The position numbers were made by a program, and so were the translations under genes. A DNA stretch of 64,000 nucleotides from Flavobacterium sp. YJ01 (GTDB lineage: Bacteria > Bacteroidota > Bacteroidia > Flavobacteriales > Flavobacteriaceae). The notes beneath the pieces were generated by a model. It was not told the origin of the DNA. It worked only from the letters and a program-made list of their open reading frames with translations, and made no database searches. How positions within the stretch are numbered: the stretch's first letter is position 1; every line of letters begins with the position of its first letter. Of this stretch, positions 26,770 to 35,463 are shown piece by piece. The DNA lies in contig NZ_CP119757.1 in NCBI RefSeq assembly GCF_029320955.1, positions 3,596,001-3,660,000 of the forward strand. Reading direction: 5' to 3'.

Positions 26770-26777
26770 TACATTTG
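26770..26777 (+). promoter_or_regulatory. Possible -7 element before the WcaJ-type gene
   Basis: TACATTTG matches TAnnTTTG exactly and lies 34 bases before the ATG at 26812. No TTTG is found at the expected distance upstream, so this is a weak candidate for a promoter that would let the initiating transferase be made separately. Confidence 0.35.
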
Positions 26778-26811
26778 TCTCAACCCAATCGATTTAAAAA
26801 ATCCATATTAC

Positions 26812-28206
26812 ATGCCTACAGTAAGCAAAATGCATTTCGAAATTTCAGAAAGAAAAGTTCTTCTTTATCTTTTTGATGCGATATTTGTTTTTGCAGCTCT
26901 TTATTTTCTAAGCATTCTATTTGACTATCATTATTATGTTTTAGATGACGGAAGATATTTAAAATCTTTTTTGTTGGTTGCTTATATTTATATTTTTGGA
27001 AACATCTTCGAAATTTATAATTTGCAAACAGCAAGTAATCAATTTCAGATTTTACGAAACGTTGTTTTAACTTCAATAACTTCAGTAACAGTATATTTGC
27101 TTACTCCGGTTTTATCGCCAGAACTTCCTAAACAACGATTAATTATCATAATTTTTTATTTCGCTATCTTAAGTTCATTGTTAATATGGCGATTTTTTTA
27201 TGTGTATTTTCTAGCCTCTTATCGTTTTGTTCAAAATGTAGTTTTAATTTGCGATCAGAGCGAGGTTGAAGAATTAGTTTTAGGACTCGAAAATGTTGAT
27301 CCGCATTATAAAATTATAGGTTTTGTAAACTCAGATTCTTTAGCAGATCAAAATTTAGATTTTCATTATGTAAAAGAAATAAAAAAAGAAGATTTAGAAC
27401 TTTTTGTTATTACACATAATGTTTCGGAGATTGTTATTGCATCACAAAAAACAGACGGAATTACCACAGACCTGTATCAGCAATTGCTTCATTTGTTAGA
27501 AAACGGAAATATAATTCGAGAATATACACAAGTTTACGAAAGCAAAACGCAACGAATTCCAGTACAATATATCGGACGAGATTTTTATCGTTTTTTCCCA
27601 TTTAGCAGAAGCAACAACAACAGGTTATATTTGTTATTGATTCGCATAATGGAGCTTTTCTTTTCTCTTTTCGGATTGATGATTTGCTTAGTTTTTATTC
27701 CAATAATTTTAATCGCCAACTACTTCGCAAATAAAGGAAGCCTCTTTTATACACAAGAGCGAATTGGCAAAAACGGCGTAGTTTTTAAAATTTATAAATT
27801 TAGAACCATGACAGCTAATTCAGAATCTGATGGAGCTGTTTTTGCAATGCATAATGATAAAAGAGTTACTCCTTTTGGTAAATTTATGCGAAAGTCAAGA
27901 ATCGATGAACTACCTCAATTTATTAATGTTTTAAAGGGCGATATGGCAGTAATTGGGCCAAGACCTGAAAGACCTTTTTTTGTTGAAGAAATAGCAAGTG
28001 TAATGCCTCTTTATGAAACACGCCACGTAATCAAACCAGGACTTACAGGCTGGGCACAGGTAAATTATTCTTACGGAGAATCAATAGAAGAAAGCTTAAT
28101 AAAACTTCAATACGATCTATATTACATCAAACATAGAAGTGTGTTTCTAGATTTGAGCATTACTTTAAAAACGATTACTACAGTTTTGTTTTATCGCGGT
28201 CAATAA
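26812..28206 (+). CDS. Polyprenyl-phosphate glycosylphosphotransferase (WcaJ-type initiating enzyme)
   Basis: This 464-residue protein has an N-terminal block of four or five membrane segments (to about residue 145), a CoA-binding-like soluble region, a further hydrophobic segment at about 283-305 and the C-terminal bacterial sugar-transferase domain. Visible motifs are YKFRTM (about 328-333), SRIDELPQF (about 362-370), GPRPERPFF (about 383-391) and KPGLTGWAQV. It transfers a sugar phosphate from a UDP-sugar to undecaprenyl phosphate, the first step of the repeat unit. It is the last gene of the locus, and its stop codon abuts the stop of the convergent DUF4105 gene. Confidence 0.94.
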   Translation: MPTVSKMHFEISERKVLLYLFDAIFVFAALYFLSILFDYHYYVLDDGRYLKSFLLVAYIYIFGNIFEIYNLQTASNQFQILRNVVLTSITSVTVYLLTPVLSPELPKQRLIIIIFYFAILSSLLIWRFFYVYFLASYRFVQNVVLICDQSEVEELVLGLENVDPHYKIIGFVNSDSLADQNLDFHYVKEIKKEDLELFVITHNVSEIVIASQKTDGITTDLYQQLLHLLENGNIIREYTQVYESKTQRIPVQYIGRDFYRFFPFSRSNNNRLYLLLIRIMELFFSLFGLMICLVFIPIILIANYFANKGSLFYTQERIGKNGVVFKIYKFRTMTANSESDGAVFAMHNDKRVTPFGKFMRKSRIDELPQFINVLKGDMAVIGPRPERPFFVEEIASVMPLYETRHVIKPGLTGWAQVNYSYGESIEESLIKLQYDLYYIKHRSVFLDLSITLKTITTVLFYRGQ

Positions 28207-29343
28207 TTAAATTATAATAGGAATTGGTTTTTTATTTCTAATGGCTGTTCTAACTAATGCCACACCGCTTGTAATAATTAAGGGCAACGTAATAAAGAAG
28301 TGTGCTTTGTTAATTAAAAACAAAAAGTAAACCACTAAAAGAACAAAATTGATTAACGAAAATCGATATGTCCATAATTTGTTTTTGAAAGCAGAGAAAA
28401 GAAGTAAAACCAATAAAAGTGGACTGAAAAGTAAAACATTATAATTCATAGCCAGTTCTTGGTGAAAAGAATAAAATCCCATAATAACAAAGAATATTCC
28501 AATCAAAGATAAAATCAAAAAGTAGATTTTGTCAACACCTTTGCTTCTTGCGAAGATAACAAAGAGCAAAATAAATAGGTAAGTATAAATGTTATTCCAC
28601 CAAGATGTTGGAGTTTCTTTAGTAAATTCTAGTAAGGTTTTGCTTTTTCCAGCCAATAGCTTATTTTGAAAAGCTGTTTTTTCTAAGCTGTTTTTCAATT
28701 CAAATGGAAGAAAAATTCTAGTTCCCATTTGATCTACTTTTGTTCCAAAAATAATACTTGTTCCTAATTGATCGTAAAAATGACCATTAAAATAAGGAAA
28801 TAAAATAGAACGATACGTTTTATCGGTATCTTCTTTTTTAGTAATTACATTCTTTCCCAAAGATTTATTGATAACATCAACAACCATTGAAGTACAGTTT
28901 TTATCAATAAATTTATAAGTGTAATAACGTTCTTCAGAAGCTAAAACAGCATTTAATTCATCAAAAAGTTTTTGTTTTAAATCTTGCGGAATCAATAATT
29001 CTTGTTCAAAAATGCTTCTTTTCTCATATGTGTATTCATTGTAAAAATCTGTGTATGAGTGAACTGTAGCGAAATATTGTAAATCTCCTTTTGCAAATTT
29101 TAAAACGAAATTGGGTGTTCTGAAATCGAAAGTTCCGTAATTGTACACAACATCAAAATTGTTGCCTGGATCAGAAACTCTAAGGCCAGTATGTCCAAAG
29201 TAAGAATAGGTTTCGTTGCCAAGTCCACACGTAAGAACACTTATTTTAGCATCTTTAGATAAAGGTAAACTTTGGCTAAAACCAATGAAACTTAGCAAGA
29301 AGAATAAAATAAAAAGTGTTTTTTTGAAAATGACAGTTTTCAT
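28207..29343 (-). CDS. DUF4105 membrane protein with signal peptide
   Basis: This 378-residue protein has an N-terminal signal peptide (KKTLFILFFLLSFIGFSQS). The DUF4105 (Lnb-like periplasmic) domain follows, with TCGLGNETYSYFGHTGLRV, VVYNYGTFDF and FIDKNCTSMVVDVI: the His, Tyr and Cys blocks of the family. About five membrane segments fill residues 250-365. The family occurs widely in Bacteroidota and its role is unsettled; a cysteine-peptidase-like or lipid-acting function has been suggested by fold. It is 36 bases downstream of the PorV/PorQ gene and may be cotranscribed with it. Confidence 0.87.
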   Translation of the reverse strand: MKTVIFKKTLFILFFLLSFIGFSQSLPLSKDAKISVLTCGLGNETYSYFGHTGLRVSDPGNNFDVVYNYGTFDFRTPNFVLKFAKGDLQYFATVHSYTDFYNEYTYEKRSIFEQELLIPQDLKQKLFDELNAVLASEERYYTYKFIDKNCTSMVVDVINKSLGKNVITKKEDTDKTYRSILFPYFNGHFYDQLGTSIIFGTKVDQMGTRIFLPFELKNSLEKTAFQNKLLAGKSKTLLEFTKETPTSWWNNIYTYLFILLFVIFARSKGVDKIYFLILSLIGIFFVIMGFYSFHQELAMNYNVLLFSPLLLVLLLFSAFKNKLWTYRFSLINFVLLVVYFLFLINKAHFFITLPLIITSGVALVRTAIRNKKPIPIII

Positions 29344-29379
29344 GATTTAATTTTTTTTTGAATTTTATGATTTAGAAAA

Positions 29380-30447
29380 TTATCTAAAGATTCCTAAATC
29401 TACTTTTAGTGAAAAAATATTAGAATATAAGGCGGTGCTTTGGTTTCCTAAATCGGTCAAAGCGTAATCAATTTGTATGCCTTTATATCTAAAACCTAAT
29501 CCGATATTGGGTTGGAAATTTAATTTTTCTGTATTATCTAATTGCGTTACATTCTGAAAATTTCCTACGCCAGCTCTCACAAAAACTAAATCAGTATAAC
29601 CAAATTCAAACCCTAGAGCTGGATCTATACTTGCTACTTTTGATGAAATGATATCGTTGGTTTGTTCAAATCTCATATTTAAGTTTGCAGAGGTAACAAG
29701 ACTGTAATCATTATGAAAATCAAATCGTTTAGAAACTCCTAATTGTGCTTTTGGCAACGTAATTTCTGTACTTTCTGGTAAAGTATTATTTTCTCCCGGA
29801 ATTGCATTGGCGATTTTAGCATATTCCTCTTCATCAATATTCCACACATTATAAGTGGTTGTAATATCACGAAGCATTAATCCAAATTTCCAATCGTTTC
29901 TCTCAAACTGAAGTCCGATATCAAATCCAAATCCCCAAGAATTTGCAAATTTTCCAATTACTCTTCTAATAACTTTCGCATTAACGCCATATTGAAAACC
30001 ATCAACAGGAAGTTTTCTGGCATACGAAAAAGTAAAACCGTAATCTGCTGTTGAAAAGAGACGAATTCTATTGTAGTCTATATTTCCTTGACTGTCGATT
30101 AATTGAGTGGTATCCATAATGTCGTCTACCCCAAAGCGAATCATCGAAATTCCCCAAGCGCTTCGGTCATCAATCGGACTAGCATAACCAATGTAGTCGT
30201 ATTGTGCAATATTAGCAAAATAACTGGCATGCATTAAAGCAATTTGATGATCTTCTAGATTGGTTAAACCCGCAGGATTCCAGTAAACTGCATTTACATC
30301 ATTTGTAGAAGCCGTAACTGCGCTCGACATTCCAAGTGCCGCGGCATCAACACCAATATTCATAAATTCATTCGAATATTTTCGAACAGTTTGTGCATAT
30401 TGAGAAGTAAAACTCCAAAATAATATAAATGCTAAAAGTTTTTTCAA
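29380..30447 (-). CDS. PorV/PorQ family outer-membrane barrel protein
   Basis: This 355-residue protein has a signal peptide (LLAFILFWSFTSQYAQ), then GVDAAALGMSSAVTAS and the signature NDVNAVYWNPAGLTNLE (about residues 50-66) that marks PorV/PorQ and FadL-like barrels of Bacteroidota. Alternating hydrophobic strands continue to a terminal DLGIFR, ending in an aromatic-plus-one pattern as expected of a barrel end. PorV and PorQ serve the type IX secretion system, but many paralogues in the same genome have other roles, so I do not assign a symbol. Its promoter probably lies within 30448-30540. Confidence 0.85.
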   Translation of the reverse strand: MKKLLAFILFWSFTSQYAQTVRKYSNEFMNIGVDAAALGMSSAVTASTNDVNAVYWNPAGLTNLEDHQIALMHASYFANIAQYDYIGYASPIDDRSAWGISMIRFGVDDIMDTTQLIDSQGNIDYNRIRLFSTADYGFTFSYARKLPVDGFQYGVNAKVIRRVIGKFANSWGFGFDIGLQFERNDWKFGLMLRDITTTYNVWNIDEEEYAKIANAIPGENNTLPESTEITLPKAQLGVSKRFDFHNDYSLVTSANLNMRFEQTNDIISSKVASIDPALGFEFGYTDLVFVRAGVGNFQNVTQLDNTEKLNFQPNIGLGFRYKGIQIDYALTDLGNQSTALYSNIFSLKVDLGIFR

Positions 30448-30582
30448 AAGCTCTTTTTTTACAGTCCTGAACAGTTTTTAAATTTTTATCAAAAATATAA
30501 TATTTTACTCAGCTATTAAGTTCGTTTGTTCAAATATTCTGAAAGTCGGAATCAGAAATAAAAAACTATTAGAAAAACTCGT

Positions 30583-30610
30583 TTTGCATCGAGTTATTAT
30601 GCTAAATTTG
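30583..30610 (+). promoter_or_regulatory. Candidate promoter for the phosphatidylserine synthase gene
   Basis: TTTG at 30583-30586 and TAAATTTG at 30603-30610 match the Bacteroidota promoter, with a somewhat short spacer of 16 bases. The predicted transcript would start about 20 bases before the ATG at 30639. On the other strand, a TATTTTTG (top-strand 30490-30497) could serve the PorV/PorQ gene. Confidence 0.45.
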
Positions 30611-30638
30611 TTCTCTGCCATTATCAAAATTTCAAACT

Positions 30639-31355
30639 ATGAATATTAAAAAGCACATCCCAAATCTAATCACATTAATTAATCTTTTCTGTGGTTGTGT
30701 AGCAATTGTTTTTGTCTCTAAAGGAGATTTTTTAATGGCTTTTTACATGGTTTGTTTAGGAATCTTTTTTGATTTCTTTGATGGATTTTTTGCAAGATTA
30801 TTTAAAGTTTCTAGTCCGCTTGGATTACAATTAGACTCATTGGCAGATATGGTAACGAGCGGAGTTGTTCCAGGTTATGTTATGTACAGTATGTTTGCAA
30901 GAGGCGGCGATCAATTAGGAAATCAAGCAATTGTCCCTTTTTTAGGATTTATTATAACTTTAGGCGCTTGCTACAGATTAGCCAACTTTAATATTGATAC
31001 TCGTCAGACCGATTCGTTTATAGGTTTGCCAACTCCTGCAAATGCTATTTTTATAATTAGCTTGCAAATAGTTCTAGATATGTATGCAGATTCTTCACTT
31101 TTAATTCTTGAATTATTGACGAATCAATGGGTTTTATTGATTATTACTTTGGGTAGTGCTTATATTATGAATGCTGAAATTCCGTTGTTTTCTTTAAAAG
31201 TTAAAAAGTTCAGCTTTAAAGAAAATGCACTTCAAATCGTGTTTTTAATTATTTCAGTATTAATGGTCGTATTGCTGCATTACATTGCAATTCCGTTGAT
31301 TATTGTTTTTTATGTATTGCTTTCAATTATCAATAATCTCTTTTTGAAAAAGTAA
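30639..31355 (+). CDS. pssA: CDP-diacylglycerol--serine O-phosphatidyltransferase
   Basis: This 238-residue inner-membrane enzyme makes phosphatidylserine, the precursor of phosphatidylethanolamine, from CDP-diacylglycerol and serine. The CDP-alcohol phosphatidyltransferase motif D-G-x2-A-R-x8-G-x3-D-x3-D is complete: DGFFARLFK begins at about residue 48, followed by GLQLDSLADMV. Several membrane segments follow. The N-terminus, KKHIPNLITLINLFCGC, is typical of the type II PssA family. It is followed after 9 bases by the lysozyme-like gene in the same direction. Confidence 0.93.
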   Translation: MNIKKHIPNLITLINLFCGCVAIVFVSKGDFLMAFYMVCLGIFFDFFDGFFARLFKVSSPLGLQLDSLADMVTSGVVPGYVMYSMFARGGDQLGNQAIVPFLGFIITLGACYRLANFNIDTRQTDSFIGLPTPANAIFIISLQIVLDMYADSSLLILELLTNQWVLLIITLGSAYIMNAEIPLFSLKVKKFSFKENALQIVFLIISVLMVVLLHYIAIPLIIVFYVLLSIINNLFLKK

Positions 31356-31364
31356 TTCAGTTTA

Positions 31365-32219
31365 ATGGCAAGAAAAACAACTTACCGTAAAACGTATTCT
31401 AGAAAACCAGCTGGAAGATCACTTTTAAGCAGGGTTTTTCGAGGACTTTTGTTGCTATTCTTTTCGTGTTTATTTATCGGAATAATTTACCATTATCGTA
31501 AAGGACTTGCTTATTATTTAGGTTTTAAATCGGAAAAAGTTCTGGATGAAGATGAGGTAGATAAACATCTTTCGGATGTGCGAAATATTCGTGTTTTAGA
31601 AAATCATAAAGGAAAAGTGGTCGGAATTGACGTTTCTGAATTTCAAGGAAAAGTCGATTGGGAAGAAGTTGAAATTCTAGACGAAAAATATCCTGTACAA
31701 TTTGTGTTTATTCGCGCAACAGCGGGAAATGATCGTGTTGATAGGCAATTTAAAAGAAATTGGGAAGGAGCAAAAGAAAATAAAATAATGCGTGGGGCTT
31801 ATCATTATTATCGTCCCAACGAAAATTCTATAGAACAAGCAGATCTTTTTATTAAAACTGTAAAATTGCAAAAAGGAGATCTTCCGCCAGTTTTAGATAT
31901 CGAAAAATTACCCAAAAATCAGCCTTTAGACAGTTTAAAAAAAGGTTTGAAACGTTGGTTGAATAAAGTTGAAAAACATTATCAGGTACGCCCAATAATT
32001 TATTCGGGAGAAAGATATTATTCTGATTTCTTAAAAGAAGAATTCGGAGATTATTTATTCTGGATTGCCAATTATAATTTTTACAGAGAAAAAATAGAAG
32101 ATGACTGGCTGTTCTGGCAGTTTACAGAAAAAGCTTCTTTGCCGGGAATCAAACATCGTGTTGATGTTAACATTTATAACGGAGATATAGAACAGCTGCA
32201 GTTTATTGCCGTAGAATAG
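31365..32219 (+). CDS. Membrane-anchored GH25 lysozyme-type muramidase
   Basis: This 284-residue protein has a very basic N-terminus (about 23 residues rich in Arg and Lys), a membrane segment at about 23-41 and a GH25 domain from about 86 to 277. The domain starts VVGIDVSEFQGKVDW and has FVFIRATAG, GAYHYYRP and the catalytic LPPVLDIE (D and E at about 176-178), as in Chalaropsis-type muramidases. It should cleave peptidoglycan in the periplasm. Anchoring rather than release suggests a role in cell-wall remodelling more than in attack on other cells. Confidence 0.88.
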   Translation: MARKTTYRKTYSRKPAGRSLLSRVFRGLLLLFFSCLFIGIIYHYRKGLAYYLGFKSEKVLDEDEVDKHLSDVRNIRVLENHKGKVVGIDVSEFQGKVDWEEVEILDEKYPVQFVFIRATAGNDRVDRQFKRNWEGAKENKIMRGAYHYYRPNENSIEQADLFIKTVKLQKGDLPPVLDIEKLPKNQPLDSLKKGLKRWLNKVEKHYQVRPIIYSGERYYSDFLKEEFGDYLFWIANYNFYREKIEDDWLFWQFTEKASLPGIKHRVDVNIYNGDIEQLQFIAVE

Positions 32220-32369
32220 TGTTCAGAGCTAAAAAAAAAGTGTTCAGTGTTCGCTCTTTTAGATTTAAAAAAAATCAGTTTTTTAGGTTTCAGCCGAAAA
32301 CTGAATACTAAAAAACTGACCACTATTTACTTTTCAAGAACTAATCACTAAAAAACTGACCACTTTTTT
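32220..32369. repeat. Short degenerate intergenic repeats (AGTTTTTTAG type)
   Basis: This 150-base space between convergent genes holds TCAGTTTTTTAG once and its reverse complement CTAAAAAACTGA twice (the latter in ACTAAAAAACTGACCAC at about 32309 and 32347), plus GTGTTCAGTGTTC. The same words form the inverted repeat at 37672-37775. The folding could end transcription of either neighbour. Confidence 0.6.
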
Positions 32370-33110
32370 CTAAAATTCCAGTTTCTTTTTACGCAACTCG
32401 AAGTTTTGTCCAAGATAAACACGGCGAACCATTTCATCTTCAACCAATTCTTCTGGAACTCCAGCTTTCAGAATTCCTCCTTCAAACATTAGATATGTTT
32501 TATCGGTAATGGCCAAAGTTTCCTGAACGTTGTGATCGGTAATTAAGATTCCGATATTTTTATTTTTTAATTGCGCTACAATTCTCTGAATATCCTCAAC
32601 CGCAACGGGATCAACTCCCGCAAAAGGTTCATCCAATAAAATGAATTTTGGATCAGTAGCCAAAGCGCGTGCAATTTCTGTACGACGACGCTCACCTCCA
32701 GAAAGTAAATCTCCTCGGTTCGTACGAATATGTTCTAAACTGAATTCTTCAATTAAACTTTCCATTTTAGCAATCTGTGCTTCTTTAGAGAGTTTCGTCA
32801 ATTGCAAAACGCTTAAAATATTGTCTTCGATACTTAATTTTCTAAAAACAGAAGCTTCTTGCGCCAAATAGCCAATTCCTTGTTGGGCACGTTTGTACAT
32901 CGGATAATCAGTAATATTCAAATCATCAAGGTAAATATTCCCTTGATTTGGTTTTACTAATCCAACAATCATATAAAAAGACGTTGTTTTTCCAGCTCCA
33001 TTAGGTCCCAAAAGTCCCACAATTTCTCCTTGATTTACTTCGACAGAAATTCCTTTTACAACACTACGTCCTTTATATGTTTTGATTAAATTATCGGCTC
33101 TTAGCTTCAT
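32370..33110 (-). CDS. lptB: LPS export ABC transporter ATP-binding protein LptB
   Basis: This 246-residue ATPase drives lipopolysaccharide extraction from the inner membrane together with LptF/LptG, which are not in this window. Walker A GPNGAGKTT is at about 35-43, the Q-loop is in YLAQEASVF, the signature LSGGERRR at 136-143, Walker B FILLDEPFAGVDP at about 156-168, and the H-loop in ITDHNV (H193). GERRR rather than GQQQR, and the LptB-like ADNLIKTYKGRSVV start, support LptB over a generic branched-chain-type ATPase. It follows the kdsD-tatC group after a 143-base gap. Confidence 0.93.
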   Translation of the reverse strand: MKLRADNLIKTYKGRSVVKGISVEVNQGEIVGLLGPNGAGKTTSFYMIVGLVKPNQGNIYLDDLNITDYPMYKRAQQGIGYLAQEASVFRKLSIEDNILSVLQLTKLSKEAQIAKMESLIEEFSLEHIRTNRGDLLSGGERRRTEIARALATDPKFILLDEPFAGVDPVAVEDIQRIVAQLKNKNIGILITDHNVQETLAITDKTYLMFEGGILKAGVPEELVEDEMVRRVYLGQNFELRKKKLEF

Positions 33111-33253
33111 TTTTTTTAATTAGATAATGGTCAATTTGATAATGAGATAATTATATCTCGCTTTGGCAAAATAAATGAAAATAAATCAACGAGATAAATG
33201 AATTAACATATTGTCAAGAAATTATCTAATTGACTAATTATCAAATTTTCTAA

Positions 33254-33604
33254 TTATTTGCCTTGCTCTTCCAAAGCTTCCCAAAACTCGTAAGCTCTTC
33301 TTAAATGCGGAATTACGATTGTTCCTCCAACAAGAGTGGCAATTCCCATTGCTTCCATCATTTCTTCTTTAGAAACACCTTCTTTATAACTGGTTTCTAA
33401 GTGGTATTTTACACAGTCATCGCAACGTAAAACCGTTGAAGCAACTAAACCTAAAAGTTCTTTGGTTTTTACATCAAGAGCACCTTCTGCGTAAGCATTG
33501 GTGTCAAGATTAAAAATTCGCTTTACAATTTTGTTATTGTCAGCTAATAATTTTTCGTTCATTTTAGAACGATAATCGTTAAATTCTTGAATGATATCAG
33601 ACAT
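33254..33604 (-). CDS. Carboxymuconolactone decarboxylase family protein (AhpD-like)
   Basis: This 116-residue single-domain protein has the redox motif CDDCVKYHL, with C61, C64 and H68 in the C-x2-C-x3-H spacing used by AhpD-type peroxidase partners, followed by GVSKEEMMEAMGIATLVGG. It probably acts in thiol-dependent peroxide reduction or a related redox job, not in muconolactone metabolism. Its start overlaps the end of tatC by 8 bases, so the two are cotranscribed. The partner protein is unknown. Confidence 0.85.
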   Translation of the reverse strand: MSDIIQEFNDYRSKMNEKLLADNNKIVKRIFNLDTNAYAEGALDVKTKELLGLVASTVLRCDDCVKYHLETSYKEGVSKEEMMEAMGIATLVGGTIVIPHLRRAYEFWEALEEQGK

Positions 33605-34412
33605 TTTCTTTTAATTTATTTCTATAAACAACCTTCGAAATCAATATACTTACCTCGTAAATAATCAACATCGGAATTGCTACAATGGTTTGACTTACAA
33701 CATCTGGCGGCGTAACAATTGCGGCAATAACTAAAATAATTACAACAGCATATTTCCAATACTTTCTTAAAAATTCTGGAGTTACTAATCCTAATTTGGT
33801 TAAGAAGTAGATAGCGATTGGCAATTCAAAAAATATGGCACTTCCTAGAATACTCGTTTTAACCATTCCCATATAAGATTCTAGCGTAAATTGGTTTTTC
33901 ACCACATCACTTACAGAGAAAGTTGCCACGAAGTTTACCGACATCGGAATTACTACAAAATAGCCGAATAGCACTCCTAAAAAGAAAAGTAAAGAAGAAA
34001 CGAAAATAAAAAGTTTCGCATTTTTTCTTTCTTTCTCGTACAGAGCCGGACTAATAAATTTCCAGATTTCCCACAAAATATAAGGAAAACTTAAAATGAA
34101 ACCAGCCAGAAGACACATCCATACAAAGATGTTGACCTGACCTTCCATTTCGGTATTCTGAATAATGAAATTCAATTCCGTAATACAGATACTGTCTGCA
34201 AAACCTAATTGATGCGATAAGTCGCAAAACCAAACATATGTAAAAAATGTTGGTCTAATTGGACCTAAAATAATTTGATCAAATAAATAATCACTAATAA
34301 AATAAGTAACAAATGCCATAATGCATGTTGCTAATGTACTTCTAACTAATAACCATCTTAGTTCTTCAAGATGATCTAAAAATGACATCTCGCCAAGGTT
34401 TTTCTTTGCCAT
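33597..34412 (-). CDS. tatC: Sec-independent protein translocase TatC
   Basis: This 271-residue protein has six membrane segments and the TatC start EMSFLDHLEELRWLLVRS, where the conserved Leu-Glu-Glu-Leu-Arg binds the twin-arginine signal. IPMSVNFVATFS and VIAAIVTPPDVVSQ are further family signatures. It is the substrate-recognition part of the Tat pathway; TatA and TatB are not beside it. It starts one base inside the kdsD stop codon. A longer-than-usual loop after the first membrane segment (about residues 45-75) is present. Confidence 0.95.
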   Translation of the reverse strand: MAKKNLGEMSFLDHLEELRWLLVRSTLATCIMAFVTYFISDYLFDQIILGPIRPTFFTYVWFCDLSHQLGFADSICITELNFIIQNTEMEGQVNIFVWMCLLAGFILSFPYILWEIWKFISPALYEKERKNAKLFIFVSSLLFFLGVLFGYFVVIPMSVNFVATFSVSDVVKNQFTLESYMGMVKTSILGSAIFFELPIAIYFLTKLGLVTPEFLRKYWKYAVVIILVIAAIVTPPDVVSQTIVAIPMLIIYEVSILISKVVYRNKLKENV

Positions 34413-35377
34413 TATACTATTCCTTCTTTTAAAATGTCATGTAAGTGTAAAACTCCTTTATATTCTCCATTGTCAGCCACAATCAATTGCGTGATGGAGA
34501 AATCTTCTAAAATATTTAAAGCGTCAACTGCCATAGTTTCCGAAGATACTACTTTAGGATTTTTAGACATAATATCCCTTGCAGTTAAGTCCGCAATAGT
34601 ATCTACGTCATTTAGCATTCGTCGGATGTCTCCATCTGTAATAATTCCAATAATTTTTTCATCTTCAATAACTGCTGTAACCCCAAGTCTTTTTTCAGAA
34701 ATTTCAAAAATGACTTTTTTAACAGAAGTTTCTGGCGCAACTGCAGGTTTTAATGAATTTTCGATCATGTCTTTTACACGAAGTAATAGCTTCTTTCCTA
34801 AAGCGCCGCCAGGATGATAAACGGCAAAATCTTCAGGTTTAAAATCACGCATTTCCATTAAGCAAACTGCCAATGCGTCTCCAATAACTAGTTGTGCAGT
34901 CGTGCTATTTGTTGGTGCCAAATTAATTGGGCAAGCTTCTGTATCTACAGTTGCATTTAGAACATAATCTGAGCCTTTTGCTAAAAAAGAAGTGATGTTT
35001 CCTGTAATTGCAATTAGAGTATTACCGAATCTTTTTAATAACGGAACTAAAACCTTTATTTCTGGGCTATTTCCACTTTTAGAAATACAAATTATAACAT
35101 CTTCATTCTGGATCATGCCTAAATCACCATGAATAGCTTCGGCAGCATGCAAAAACATAGAAGGCGTTCCAGTAGAGTTAAAGGTGGCAACCATTTTTTG
35201 AGCAATAATGGCGCTTTTTCCAATTCCAGTTACAATAAGTCGCCCTTTGCTTTCATAGATACGTTGGACAGCTTCGTAAAAATTTTCGTCCAAAAAATCA
35301 ATTAGTTTTGTAATTGCTTCACTTTCAGAGAGTATTGTTTTTTTGGCGATTGCCAATATATTTTCTTTTGTGATCAA
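34412..35377 (-). CDS. kdsD: Arabinose-5-phosphate isomerase, KpsF/GutQ family
   Basis: The enzyme interconverts ribulose-5-phosphate and arabinose-5-phosphate, the first step to Kdo for lipid A core. The SIS domain shows RLIVTGIGKSAIIAQKMVATFNSTG and ISKSGNSPEIK; two CBS repeats follow, with GIITDGDIRRML and the MSKNPKVV segment. I start at a TTG (35377), which gives 321 residues, the family's usual length. The longer frame back to 35473 would add 32 residues of poor quality and run into the start of recQ. Cotranscription with tatC and proximity to lptB fit an LPS-biogenesis role. Confidence 0.85.
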   Translation of the reverse strand: MITKENILAIAKKTILSESEAITKLIDFLDENFYEAVQRIYESKGRLIVTGIGKSAIIAQKMVATFNSTGTPSMFLHAAEAIHGDLGMIQNEDVIICISKSGNSPEIKVLVPLLKRFGNTLIAITGNITSFLAKGSDYVLNATVDTEACPINLAPTNSTTAQLVIGDALAVCLMEMRDFKPEDFAVYHPGGALGKKLLLRVKDMIENSLKPAVAPETSVKKVIFEISEKRLGVTAVIEDEKIIGIITDGDIRRMLNDVDTIADLTARDIMSKNPKVVSSETMAVDALNILEDFSITQLIVADNGEYKGVLHLHDILKEGIV

Positions 35378-35393
35378 ATCAGAATATTTAAAA

Positions 35394-35424
35394 TTTGTAT
35401 GTATAAAAGAAAGTTGTATCTTTA
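35394..35424 (+). promoter_or_regulatory. Candidate recQ promoter
   Basis: TTTG at 35394-35397, a 19-base spacer, and TATCTTTA at 35417-35424 match the Bacteroidota consensus at all but the last base. Transcription would start near 35430, about 35 bases before the recQ ATG. The site falls inside the spurious longer frame of kdsD, which supports the shorter kdsD start. Confidence 0.55.
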
Positions 35425-35463
35425 TGTGTTGCAAATTTATACAAAATACCATTAATATAAAGA

